Shown here: positions 44,804-53,809 of the stretch, piece after piece
Position numbering within the stretch: position 1 is the first letter of the stretch
Layout: each line of letters starts with the position of its first letter
Source of the DNA: Bradyrhizobium commune
GTDB taxonomy: Bacteria > Pseudomonadota > Alphaproteobacteria > Rhizobiales > Xanthobacteraceae
DNA length: 64,000 nucleotides
Direction: 5' to 3'
Assembly: GCF_015624505.1 (NCBI RefSeq)
Contig: NZ_CP061379.1
Coordinates: 5,890,001 to 5,954,000 of the forward strand
Notes under the pieces: generated by a model
What the model saw: the letters and a program-made list of their open reading frames with translations, nothing else
Told to the model about the DNA's origin: nothing
The model's database searches: none
Position numbers and translations under genes: made by a program

Positions 44804-45880
44804 ATGAGGCGATCTCAACAAAGGCCCCGCCAACTTCGATTCAGAGGACAGGTGTCTGCCGGTTTCGCGCTTGCTGGTGTGCTGTTTGCGCTCTTATTTG
44901 CTTGGCAGAAGCCAAGTCGGAGCCTAACTTTCGTCAGCAAAGCCGAACAGGCCGAGTATCGTTTAAAATTGAGCGGTCCGATTTCGCTGGCAGCAGCCGG
45001 CACGATCGTGGCGATTGCAAACGGCCTGTTTGATGATAGGGGTCTGCGCGTTCATCTTGTTGGCGGATCAAGCGATGATGATAGCCTGTCAGTCGTTGGT
45101 GCCGACGAAAACACTATTGCTATCGCGTCGGCCGCTGGATTTCTGAAAGCGCGTGCCAACGGGATGCCGATCATCGCTTTCGCGGCTGCCTACACCGTCA
45201 GTCCTGTCCAATTCTTTACCCTCCCTAGTACAACTTTGTTCGAGCCAGCTGATCTGGAGGGAAAGCAGATCGGTTTCATTCCGGATCCCGATGTCTCCAA
45301 CATCCTATCCGAGTTTATCAGCAGGAATTCTCTGGCTCAGGGCAAACTTCGCTTGGTCGAGGTTGACACGCCATGGCGGGCCCTTCGTGACCGCAAGGCC
45401 GATGTTATTTTGGGCCGCTTCGATGTCGATGGGCAGGAATTGGACCGCCGGAACATCGAATACAAGGTCCTCAGTCCCGACTCCTACGGCGTCCACGCCC
45501 CAGGTCCCGTCTATGTTGCTAACGAAAAGGCCTTTGCTAGGCGTCGCGAGCTCGAAAAATTCTTGATTGCAACAGCAGAGGGCTGGAACGCGGTATATAC
45601 CGATTATAACAAGACAATACCGGTTATCGCCAAGTCCATCGACATCACCTTTTCGCCTCAGTTCATTTCCCGATTCCTGGACATACAACGCCGCTTTTTG
45701 CGTCCTACCGGCACAAGATTTGGAGAGCTAGATATTAGACGCATACGAGTTCTACAAGAGCAACTCTTACAGCGACGAGTTATCCAGAATCCCGTCGATT
45801 TAACGCGTGCCGTTAAGGACGATGTGGTTAAAGAGGCCTACCGCAACCAAACCAATGTCCTCAACCGCATCGAGCCCTGA
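44804..45880 (+). CDS. Membrane-anchored NMT1/THI5-like substrate-binding protein, 358 aa
   Basis: A single N-terminal transmembrane helix (about residues 17-34, GFALAGVLFALLFAW) replaces a cleavable signal. The rest resembles periplasmic binding proteins of the NMT1/SsuA group: ANGLFDDRGLRVHLV, the glycine-rich linker after IAFAAAYTVSPVQF, and LEGKQIGFIPDPDVSNI. These proteins normally bind small organic ligands for ABC importers, but no permease or ATPase gene is adjacent. It is five bases upstream of an epimerase gene in an EPS operon, so a sensing or scaffold role is possible. The start at 44804 has a weak ribosome-binding site. The frame stays open upstream over the preceding gene, which I judge non-coding. 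Confidence 0.7.
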   Translation: MRRSQQRPRQLRFRGQVSAGFALAGVLFALLFAWQKPSRSLTFVSKAEQAEYRLKLSGPISLAAAGTIVAIANGLFDDRGLRVHLVGGSSDDDSLSVVGADENTIAIASAAGFLKARANGMPIIAFAAAYTVSPVQFFTLPSTTLFEPADLEGKQIGFIPDPDVSNILSEFISRNSLAQGKLRLVEVDTPWRALRDRKADVILGRFDVDGQELDRRNIEYKVLSPDSYGVHAPGPVYVANEKAFARRRELEKFLIATAEGWNAVYTDYNKTIPVIAKSIDITFSPQFISRFLDIQRRFLRPTGTRFGELDIRRIRVLQEQLLQRRVIQNPVDLTRAVKDDVVKEAYRNQTNVLNRIEP

Positions 45881-45885
45881 CTAGA

Positions 45886-46863
45886 ATGTCCCCTCAAGCA
45901 ATAATTTTTGGCGGCGCAGGTTTCATCGGCACACATCTCGCGGCGCGCTTGGTCGCTTCCCAGAGCTACAGCCGGATCGTCTCGGTCGACGTCGGCCAAC
46001 CCAGGGCCACAGTACCGGGGGTCGAGTATGTGAACCACGATGTGCGGGAAGTTATCGATCCGAGCATCGCGAACGGCCAACCCGCCGACATCTTCAATCT
46101 CGCCGCAATTCACGTCACGCCAGGACATCCGGAAGGCGATTACTATTACACGAATGTCTTGGGCGCCGTGAACGTGTGCAAGTTCGCGAACGCCACCAAT
46201 TCCACGAATTTGGTTTTCACCAGTTCGATTTCGATATATGGGCCAAACGAGGCCGCGCTCGACGAGGGTGCCACTCCGGCACCGGTCAGCGCCTACGGAC
46301 GCTCGAAGCTTTCGGCGGAGAAGATAAAGCTGCTCTGGCAATCTGAGGGAGCGGCCCGAAAGCTAACCATAGTTCGTCCGGCGGTAATCTATGGTCTTTA
46401 CGAGCGAGGAAACTTCACGCGCCTTGCTAGAATCATGGCAAGGAAGGCCTTTATCTATCCGGGTCGCACCGATACGATCAAGTCTTGCGGCTATGTCAAA
46501 GATCTCGTTTCATCGATGCTTTACATGTCGTCCCGCAATGAAGCCGTATCGATCTACAATTTTTGCCATGAACACCGATATACGATCAGCGATATCTGCA
46601 CTACATTTTCACGTATTGCCGGTTATCAACAACCACGGTTGACTATTCCGATCTGGTTCATGGATTTTGCGGTATTACCTTTCGAGGTCTTGCATACGGC
46701 TGGCATCAAAACAGGCATCAACCGCGATCGAGTGAAAAAGCTGTGGTTCTCCACCAACATTTTGCCGAAACGCCTAGTGGAAAGCGGCTTCAAGTTTTCG
46801 TATGATTTGGAAAGCTCACTCATGGAATGGAAACGGGAATCGAGTCTAAAGGACTTCGATTGA
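45886..46863 (+). CDS. NAD-dependent sugar epimerase/dehydratase (extended SDR), 325 aa
   Basis: GGAGFIGTHLA is the Rossmann loop, TSSISIYGPNEAA the catalytic serine region, and YGRSK the YxxxK pair. It resembles UDP-glucose 4-epimerase and related nucleotide-sugar enzymes. It follows the substrate-binding-like gene by five bases and overlaps the polymerase-like gene downstream by one base (TGATG), so all three are probably translated from one transcript. Product sugar unknown. Confidence 0.88.
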   Translation: MSPQAIIFGGAGFIGTHLAARLVASQSYSRIVSVDVGQPRATVPGVEYVNHDVREVIDPSIANGQPADIFNLAAIHVTPGHPEGDYYYTNVLGAVNVCKFANATNSTNLVFTSSISIYGPNEAALDEGATPAPVSAYGRSKLSAEKIKLLWQSEGAARKLTIVRPAVIYGLYERGNFTRLARIMARKAFIYPGRTDTIKSCGYVKDLVSSMLYMSSRNEAVSIYNFCHEHRYTISDICTTFSRIAGYQQPRLTIPIWFMDFAVLPFEVLHTAGIKTGINRDRVKKLWFSTNILPKRLVESGFKFSYDLESSLMEWKRESSLKDFD

Positions 46864-48341
46864 TGTCTCTCCCGGATCGCTTACGATCTCATGCTACTAG
46901 CGGAAGAACCGATCCACAGTACAGTGCAAACGGCAGCTTCTTCGCAGGAACGCTAGCTCGCTACGCCGACGCTTCAGCAACGTGCGGCCTCTGTGCGATA
47001 ATCGCCCTCGCGCCACTTCCATTCGGCTCCATGGACGTGCGAATCATCGGGTTCTGGGTGCTGTTGCTGTCCGGAGTGCTCTTGCTGGCGAGCATACCCG
47101 GGACGAACTTGCGAGATCTAGTTTTCTTGTCTGGTTTTGCAGTGGTCTCTTTGGCCTGGGTGATCGTCATCAGTCAACAGTTGGGTACGGCCCACCCCTT
47201 GTCGAGCCGGCTCACAACGGCGATCTGGGATCAGGCTTCGGTCCTGCTTGGAGAGCCCCTAACTGATTCTGGTTCGACAGCGCGAAATCAGCCCTACTTC
47301 TCGGCCGGATCACAAATCGCATGTCTCGTGTCGATGTTATCCGGGTATCTGATTGGTCGAAACCGCCGCAACGCGCGCTTTCTGTTGATGTCCTTTTTGG
47401 GATCCGCGCTGATCTACGCGATCGAGGGCCTCGTCGAGTTCGCGTTATTGCCAAACTTGGTGCAATGGCAACAGAAATACAACTATCTGAGTTCCGTCAC
47501 AGCGACCTTCGTCAACCCGAACGTGGCCGCAACCTACTTTGGCGCGGCAACCATCGGATGGTTTCTGGTTGCCATGAACTTAAGGCAACACCGCCCCAGC
47601 GAGCCGTTGCTGCCATGGCGCGAATTGATCCTGTCCTTCCTGCACGCCACCTCACCGCGGAAAGTGCTCTATCCGCTGGCGTGCTTTGTGGTACTAGCGG
47701 CGACAATGCTAACAGGATCGCGCGCAGGATCCGTACTGTCGCTAACCGCACTCTCCGGTGCTATTGCAACCTGCTTTCGCCAGGAACTGCGCAGACGCCG
47801 GCTGCTTTGGATCGTCCCGATCGCAGCAGGGCCGCTGGTCGTAACAACAATCTCCCTTCTGGCCCCCCGGGCCAGCGAGCGATTTGGCGTGCAGGGCTTT
47901 TTCGACTTGGGACGTTGGTACACTTATGGATCAACTCTCCGTATCATCGAAGACTTCCCGTGGCTAGGTTCCGGTCTTGGAACCTTCAGGTGGGTTTTCC
48001 CAGCCTATCGGAGCGGAGAGATTCCATCTTACGGAATTTGGGAGCAGGCTCATAATACCACCCTGGAGATAGCTGCCGAGATGGGCATTCCCTTCGCAGC
48101 TGTCCTCGTGACGACTTGGGGGGCAATTCTTCTGGTACTGGCCCGAGGTATGCTTTCTCGCAACCGTGACGCAACATTGCCGACTGCAGCGTTCTGGATT
48201 GGTTTGTTGGCGGTTGCGCACTCGCAGCTTGACTTTCCTTTGCAGATTCCCGGCTTTTCTCTCGCGATTTGTCCCATTCTGGGCATGGGGATGTCGCAAT
48301 CTTTCTCTAACAAATCTAAGCAGTTAACCTATTCCTATTGA
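46863..48341 (+). CDS. O-antigen ligase/polymerase (Wzy/WaaL-like), 492 aa
   Basis: Polytopic membrane protein with the Wzy_C-type sequence GRWYTYGSTLRIIEDFPWLG followed by SGLGTFRWVFPAY and EQAHNTTLEIAAEMGI. This is the clearest polymerase/ligase signature of the four in the window. The ATG at 46863 overlaps the epimerase stop (TGATG). A start at 46827 inside the epimerase gene is unlikely. It should polymerise or ligate EPS repeats in the periplasm. Confidence 0.87.
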   Translation: MSLPDRLRSHATSGRTDPQYSANGSFFAGTLARYADASATCGLCAIIALAPLPFGSMDVRIIGFWVLLLSGVLLLASIPGTNLRDLVFLSGFAVVSLAWVIVISQQLGTAHPLSSRLTTAIWDQASVLLGEPLTDSGSTARNQPYFSAGSQIACLVSMLSGYLIGRNRRNARFLLMSFLGSALIYAIEGLVEFALLPNLVQWQQKYNYLSSVTATFVNPNVAATYFGAATIGWFLVAMNLRQHRPSEPLLPWRELILSFLHATSPRKVLYPLACFVVLAATMLTGSRAGSVLSLTALSGAIATCFRQELRRRRLLWIVPIAAGPLVVTTISLLAPRASERFGVQGFFDLGRWYTYGSTLRIIEDFPWLGSGLGTFRWVFPAYRSGEIPSYGIWEQAHNTTLEIAAEMGIPFAAVLVTTWGAILLVLARGMLSRNRDATLPTAAFWIGLLAVAHSQLDFPLQIPGFSLAICPILGMGMSQSFSNKSKQLTYSY

Positions 48342-48420
48342 AGCTTCCGGCTCACTGTACAATCGCCTAATTTTCGTTTAAAAACACGCAATTAGCACGG
48401 GTCAGATACAGGCGAGAACT

Positions 48421-49098
48421 ATGAAAACTTTAGGATGCTCATTGCGCTTCAGGTTGATCTATTCGGCTGTTTGTGCGCTCGCATTCGGTGCGCCGGCAAC
48501 CGCCTTCGCCGCGTGCGTCAACGATCCTGACGCAGCACAAAAAGCTGCTAGTTTTACCACTAATCCCTCCTCCCTGCTTCAGGGACCAAGCGGCCCCCGT
48601 ACTGCTGACGAAGTCACTGCCGACGTGCAAACCTTTGTCGCCTCGTATCCTCAGGCGTTGCCAGCCGTGCTTGGAGTCTTGAAGGACCTTGCCGGCAAGG
48701 GAGCCTCGACGGCCGCCCTCCAGAGCGCGATTGGGAGCGGGCTTGGTAAAGCAGCTAACGTATGCAAGACGACGGACTTGACTTTCTCACTCGAAATCCA
48801 AGGCGATCTCGGCGCGACCGGATCGACAGACGCGAACACGCAATATGCTGCGATTACCGGCAACGATCCGACTCGAAGCGTCGCGTTGTCTGGTGCGGCA
48901 TCAGGGTCATCTGGCGGCTCCGGTGGCCAGACGACTCCGACAAGCATATCGGGGTTCAGCTCGCCTGCGCAGACCTTTGTAGCGAACAGCGTTTCCAACA
49001 ATCCGACGAGCTATTTTTCCTCAAGCGTCAGCGGCGCGAGCTCGGCTAGTGGAGGAACAACGACTACGTTCGTCTGTACAGTCTCGGGGACCTGCTAA
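48421..49098 (+). CDS. Secreted Ser/Gly/Thr-rich protein, 225 aa
   Basis: The signal peptide (LIYSAVCALAFGAPATAFAA) precedes a mature protein whose first half is helical (a DPDAAQ region and VQTFVASYPQALPAVLGVLK) and whose second half is a long Ser/Gly/Thr-rich low-complexity stretch ending in a Cys pair (FVCTVSGTC). No family recognised. It lies between a polymerase-like gene and the Wzc-type kinase gene, all rightward, so it may be part of the EPS export operon. Confidence 0.6.
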   Translation: MKTLGCSLRFRLIYSAVCALAFGAPATAFAACVNDPDAAQKAASFTTNPSSLLQGPSGPRTADEVTADVQTFVASYPQALPAVLGVLKDLAGKGASTAALQSAIGSGLGKAANVCKTTDLTFSLEIQGDLGATGSTDANTQYAAITGNDPTRSVALSGAASGSSGGSGGQTTPTSISGFSSPAQTFVANSVSNNPTSYFSSSVSGASSASGGTTTTFVCTVSGTC

Positions 49099-49213
49099 GG
49101 ACAGATGTCTCTTGATCAGGCTTAGACTCCAAGTCCGGCACCTCGATTTTTGCTTCCGAACGCCGGTTGATTTGAGAAGCCGCGGCTTCGATTTACTCAA
49201 GTAGGCGCGCCGA

Positions 49214-51616
49214 ATGCTTCAAGCACGAATATCATCTCCCCCCGAGGCATCGACCCACGGGGTAGAGTCTACGCTTGACCAGAGTTTGTCCTCGGCGATT
49301 GGCTTGATCGGCAGGCAATATCCAGTAATGATCATTACCCTGCTGGTGTGCTTCGGCCTGATCGGCACCTATCTGTTGGTAGCGCCAAAGCGATACACTG
49401 GTACCGCGGTGCTAATGATCGACAGCCGAAAAATGCAGGGGCTGCAAACCCAATCGCAGCCTGGGACGGACAATCCGATCGATTCCGCAATGGTTGACAG
49501 TCAAGTCGAGGTCCTGAAATCAGAGACCATCGCTTCTGCAGTGATCCGAGATCTTCGTCTACTTGATTCGCCCGAATTCATGAGCGCTGGGGGAGGGGTG
49601 CTGGCCGGACTGTCACAGCTTTTCGCGGACCTGTTTCCGGAACAGAAGCCATCAGACCTTGAACTAATGCGGAACGCAATCTGGCAGATTCAAAATGGGC
49701 TCACGATCAAGCGTGTGGGCCTCAGCTATGTGATCGAGATTGCCTACCAATCTACGTCGCCGGACCTTGCGGCACGAATCGCAAACGCCATTGCCGAGAA
49801 CTACATCACCGACTCTCTCGAATCAAAGTACCAGGCATCGCGGCGCGCTGCTGTCTGGCTTCAAGATCGATTGAAAGAACTTCGCGCACAAGCGTCGGCT
49901 GCCGAGCGTTCAGTTGCCGATTACAAGGCGAAGAACAATATCGTAGACGCGGGCGGCCGTTTGCTAACCGAGCAGCAGCTCGCCGAGATCAACAGCGGAT
50001 TGACTGAAGCTCGCTCCAAGCGTGCGGAGGCTGAGGCCAAGCTACAGCGCATTACCGCTATTCTAAATGCCGATGAGAGCGATTCTAAGGTTATTCTAAA
50101 CGATCTCGCTACCGTCAATGACTCGATGGCGAATCCCGTTATCAACAAACTGCGTCAGACTTATCTTGACTATGCGGCGCGAGCGGCGGACTGGGCCAAT
50201 CGCTACGGACAGACGCATCTTGCCGTTGTCAATTTACGCAATCAGATGCGGGAAATCCGACATTCCATTCTCGATGAGCTGCGTCGCACAGCCGAGGCAT
50301 ACAAAAGCGACCTCGAGATTGCTAAGACGCGTGAGGAAGCAGGTCAGAAGAGCCTGAACGACACGATTGCAGTATCAAACGACACGAGTCAGGCTCAAAT
50401 CGTTCTGCGAGATCTTGAAAGTAACGCGCAGAGCGCTCGTGCGCTCTCCGACAACTTCCTCCAACTCTACATGGTGTCCGTACAACAGCAATCTTTTCCG
50501 ATTACTGAAGCGAGGGTCATTACCCAGGCATCGGAGCTGTCCTCGCCCAAGACCTCGCCGAAGACAATTCTAGTTCTCCTCGCAGGAATCGTCGGCGGCG
50601 GTATGATAGCCAGCTTGGTCGCGATCTCGTTGGAGATGTTGGATCGCGTTTTTCGGACGGTCCAACAGGTTGAACGACTCCTCCAGACAAATTGCCTAGC
50701 TTCAATCCCGGCAATCGAGCTGCCGGCCGAGGCCCGACCGAAAGGGTCGTTGCGGTTCGTCACGAGATGGAGGCTCTCTTCCAAGAAGGAAGGGCGAGGC
50801 GGTTCGCCGATGCAGCGTTTCGACCTACCGGTGGAACCGAAATTGCCCGGTACTGGCGAAATAGAACCGAAGTCACCTGAGGAACGCTCCCTCAAATCGA
50901 ATGACAGTGTTGGACGCTACTCAATCAACGCGCCGTTCTCCCGCTTTGCCGAATCCCTTCGCTCGATCAAACTGGCCACAGATCTGAGCAACTTTGGGAC
51001 ACCACGCAAGGTCGTCGGGATCACGTCCGCTCTCCCCAATGAGGGGAAATCAACGGTCAGTGAAGCCTTGGCGCAAACCACTGCGCAAAGCGGTTTGCGT
51101 ACCCTCCTCGTTGATGGCGACCTCCGCAATCCGAGCCTGACCCATCGCTTAGCAGGGTCAGCAAACGCCGGCCTGATCGAGGTTGTCTTCGGCAAAGCTG
51201 ATTTGAAGGATGTACTTTGGATCGATCCGCAAACAAATCTTCATTTTCTTCCCTGCGTGGCGACATCGCGCTTCTCAAATTCAAGCGACCTATTGGCTTC
51301 GCCCCAGATGGAGAAATTTTTCCAACACCTTCGGGAGCAGTATGATCGCGTAATACTCGACCTAAGCCCATTGGCCCCAGTAATTGATGTTCGCGCGACC
51401 GGCAGCCTCGCCGACTCCTACATTCTGGTCATAGAATGGGCTAACTCGAAAATCGATGTTATAGAGCGGGTGCTCAAGGAGACCCCCCTTGTGAGCGAGC
51501 GCATGCTGGGAGCCACTCTGAACAAGGTTAACTTGGCGGCGATGAGTCGTTATGACTCCAATAGCGGCGGCTATTACCGCAACCAATACTATAAGCGCTA
51601 TGGTTACGTCGACTAA
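49214..51616 (+). CDS. Wzc/ExoP-type polysaccharide co-polymerase and tyrosine autokinase, 800 aa
   Basis: N-terminal transmembrane helix (VMIITLLVCFGLIGTYLLVA), a Wzz domain, a coiled-coil region (about 210-430), a second helix near 450-475 (TILVLLAGIVGGGMIASLVA), then a cytoplasmic BY-kinase domain with Walker A ALPNEGKST at about 605-613, Walker A' LLVDGDLRNPSL near 630, and VILDLSPLAPV near 712. The C-terminus is a tyrosine cluster (GYYRNQYYKRYGYVD), the usual autophosphorylation tail. It controls EPS chain length and export with the Wza-type protein at 52474-53655. Length is normal for a fused Wzc/ExoP protein. Confidence 0.93.
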   Translation: MLQARISSPPEASTHGVESTLDQSLSSAIGLIGRQYPVMIITLLVCFGLIGTYLLVAPKRYTGTAVLMIDSRKMQGLQTQSQPGTDNPIDSAMVDSQVEVLKSETIASAVIRDLRLLDSPEFMSAGGGVLAGLSQLFADLFPEQKPSDLELMRNAIWQIQNGLTIKRVGLSYVIEIAYQSTSPDLAARIANAIAENYITDSLESKYQASRRAAVWLQDRLKELRAQASAAERSVADYKAKNNIVDAGGRLLTEQQLAEINSGLTEARSKRAEAEAKLQRITAILNADESDSKVILNDLATVNDSMANPVINKLRQTYLDYAARAADWANRYGQTHLAVVNLRNQMREIRHSILDELRRTAEAYKSDLEIAKTREEAGQKSLNDTIAVSNDTSQAQIVLRDLESNAQSARALSDNFLQLYMVSVQQQSFPITEARVITQASELSSPKTSPKTILVLLAGIVGGGMIASLVAISLEMLDRVFRTVQQVERLLQTNCLASIPAIELPAEARPKGSLRFVTRWRLSSKKEGRGGSPMQRFDLPVEPKLPGTGEIEPKSPEERSLKSNDSVGRYSINAPFSRFAESLRSIKLATDLSNFGTPRKVVGITSALPNEGKSTVSEALAQTTAQSGLRTLLVDGDLRNPSLTHRLAGSANAGLIEVVFGKADLKDVLWIDPQTNLHFLPCVATSRFSNSSDLLASPQMEKFFQHLREQYDRVILDLSPLAPVIDVRATGSLADSYILVIEWANSKIDVIERVLKETPLVSERMLGATLNKVNLAAMSRYDSNSGGYYRNQYYKRYGYVD

Positions 51617-52382
51617 GCGACTGCACCGCCGGTCATTGCTTGGAAATGCCGCCTGCAAGCTGATAGCCGCCTCCGTAGCTCTCTGCTCCGCCGCATGGGC
51701 AGTTTCTTTATTTGCCAACAACACGCAGGAGGTGCAGCTAAGTCAGATCGCCAATTCAGTGCTTTCTGGTGCACCTTTTCAGCACAATCCTGTCTCAGAA
51801 GCGGTGCTGTCGACTGTCGAGAATCGTGAGTTTTGTAATCCACGGGAAATCCGAGCGGCAGCAATCATACGTCTGCGCCTCTATGAGGTGGCAGTCGCGT
51901 CACTCGATACTCGCCTTGCGAATGAGCGGTTAAGATCCCTTCGCTCAGCTGTCAAAAAAGCGCTTGGATGCGTCCCAACGGACGGCCTTCTCTGGTTTAT
52001 CGATTACTGGAGTGCCCTTAATGAGGGCGCTCGGATCGGCGATCATTCCGAAGAGCTACGAATGTCCTATAGATTTGCACCATACGAAGGCTGGATCGCA
52101 CTACGAAGCCCCTACGTGCTCGCCATATACGATATCCTTCCTCCGGACTTACAGGAGTCCGCACGCAAAGAATTTGTCGCAATCGTGCGGACGGGCCTGA
52201 TCCGTGACGCCGCCAAAATCCTTAAGGGAGCCGGCTGGAGGCACCGCGATCTGCTGATCGAGGGATTGGAGGCGGTACCTCTTGAATTTCGTATCCAATT
52301 GGATCGCACCTTGCGCGCCCAGGACATAACAGTCGATATTCCAGGCATCTCACGCCCGGAATTCAGGCCTTGGCGAAACTGA
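51600..52382 (+). CDS. Membrane-associated helical-repeat protein, 260 aa
   Basis: An N-terminal hydrophobic stretch (LIAASVALCSAAWAVSLFA) may be a signal peptide or anchor, followed by helical repeats resembling a TPR-like solenoid (DGLLWFIDYWSALNEGA and following). Similar layout and spacing are seen in the protein at 59546-60199. It starts inside the end of the kinase gene (overlap about 17 bases), which suggests coupling to EPS export. Function unknown. The start at 51600 is chosen because it lies just before a basic-hydrophobic signal-like stretch. Confidence 0.6.
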   Translation: MVTSTKRLHRRSLLGNAACKLIAASVALCSAAWAVSLFANNTQEVQLSQIANSVLSGAPFQHNPVSEAVLSTVENREFCNPREIRAAAIIRLRLYEVAVASLDTRLANERLRSLRSAVKKALGCVPTDGLLWFIDYWSALNEGARIGDHSEELRMSYRFAPYEGWIALRSPYVLAIYDILPPDLQESARKEFVAIVRTGLIRDAAKILKGAGWRHRDLLIEGLEAVPLEFRIQLDRTLRAQDITVDIPGISRPEFRPWRN

Positions 52383-52428
52383 CTTAACCCAGCCCCAAAT
52401 CCCGCAGCAGGCTGTCGCTCATAAGCCA

Positions 52429-52448
52429 TCCTGAGGAGAAGCTCAGGA
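52429..52448. terminator. Hairpin between convergent genes
   Basis: TCCTGAG (52429-52435) pairs with CTCAGGA (52442-52448) over a six-base loop. It lies between the convergent genes ending at 52382 and 52474. No T-run is present, so it may act as a weak terminator or be a short palindromic repeat remnant. Confidence 0.4.
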
Positions 52449-52473
52449 CGCACAAACTCCAATTGCTCCGACG

Positions 52474-53655
52474 TTACTGCCGGAGGTTAATCTTCAGAAT
52501 TTGCGCATTATTTGCCGTAACGACGGTGTCGTTAGCGGTCGCAATCACGACGCGAACAAACTGCAGGAACTTCGCCGTGTCGACAGTCGCTGCGTTGGCC
52601 GCGAATAATACGTCCTTGTCTCGCATGTCGAACTTCGTTGCCAGGAAATATGCAGCAGGGTCACGAAAGTCTGCGTTGTAGACGATCGGCACAGTCGGCC
52701 CCACATATTTGGAGCAATCGACACCTAGCCGCTCTGCGAGCTCGCGCGGCTCGCGACGATAAACATATACGCCGCTGGGCTCAGCCTGAGCGTCGAGCAG
52801 GCCACCAGCCTTTGCCATGGCTTGGGCCATCGAGATCTTCCACATGTCGAACGGGAACTGGCCCTGCGCGCCCGATGCTCCAAATGCCAGAAATATCTGG
52901 GGCTCGCGATATACATAGATCGTGTCGCCAGGGTGCACCCAAATATTGTTGGCCGGCTGGTAAACCAGCGCACCGAAAGGAACCGTTGCTCGCTTCCCCG
53001 CACGCTCAAGCGTTACCCAAGTCTCCCACCCCTGTCCCTTGGGGCCGCCGGCGCGGGAAATGACATCAAGGATGCGCTCTCCGGCCGCATTTGCCGTTAG
53101 GCGCGTGGGCGCGTTCACCTCACCCAAGACGCTGATAAGAGATGTATTCTGTGTGATAAGCGAGACGACGACTTGTGGCTCAATCGCTCGATTGCCGATC
53201 GCTTTGACAATATCTTGCTGAATTTCACTCGGCGTCCGGCCCGCTGCCTTGATGGCACCGGCGTAGGGAACCGTGATGAACCCAGCCGAATCAACATTTT
53301 GATTTGGCAGTGCAACAAAATTACCTGGGCGCACACCGGCTTCTGCAGGAATGAAGAGACCACCAGCGGCCGCTTCGAAGATCGACACGGCGACAACGTC
53401 GCCGACGCCAAACTTGATTGACGGCGGCGGGCGATTGTCCGGGAACGAGCCTGCGATGGCCCCGGGGCCGTATTCCTTGAGGATATCGACGATCGTCGGC
53501 GTGAGCTTAACTAGCCCGTATTCGGGGCCGGCCCTAGTAATCTCGCTCTTGATAACGTGGTCCTCGGGACCCGACATCGGCATAATTGAGCATCCTGCCG
53601 AAGCAAGCAGGACAGCCGAAAGCAAACCGACCAGGACGAAGCCCCGTTTCAACAC
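52474..53655 (-). CDS. Wza-type outer-membrane polysaccharide export lipoprotein, 393 aa
   Basis: Lipoprotein signal peptide with lipobox ASAGC (Cys22). The polysaccharide-export (Poly_export) domain starts near residue 75 (IKFGVGDVVAVSIFEAA), followed by SLBB-type repeats: VPYAGAIKAAGRTPSEIQ, SVLGEVNAPTRL and HPGDTIYVY. It forms the outer-membrane channel through which EPS leaves the cell, partnering the Wzc-type kinase encoded divergently on the other side of 51616-52474. Start GTG at 53655, followed directly by a TTG. It is transcribed in the same direction as the priming transferase upstream, 154 bases away. Confidence 0.92.
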   Translation of the reverse strand: MLKRGFVLVGLLSAVLLASAGCSIMPMSGPEDHVIKSEITRAGPEYGLVKLTPTIVDILKEYGPGAIAGSFPDNRPPPSIKFGVGDVVAVSIFEAAAGGLFIPAEAGVRPGNFVALPNQNVDSAGFITVPYAGAIKAAGRTPSEIQQDIVKAIGNRAIEPQVVVSLITQNTSLISVLGEVNAPTRLTANAAGERILDVISRAGGPKGQGWETWVTLERAGKRATVPFGALVYQPANNIWVHPGDTIYVYREPQIFLAFGASGAQGQFPFDMWKISMAQAMAKAGGLLDAQAEPSGVYVYRREPRELAERLGVDCSKYVGPTVPIVYNADFRDPAAYFLATKFDMRDKDVLFAANAATVDTAKFLQFVRVVIATANDTVVTANNAQILKINLRQ

Positions 53656-53809
53656 ACCAGAGTCCCCAATTAATCAGCCCCGAAAATCGGCGAATTCCCA
53701 AGGTGAGTCAATGAAACCAAGGCCCAAACCATCGCCACAACGACAATAACCTAGAAGTTGTTGCATCGTGGTTACAGCGTACCTTGTCTCTCACCCAGGC
53801 AGGGACTCA

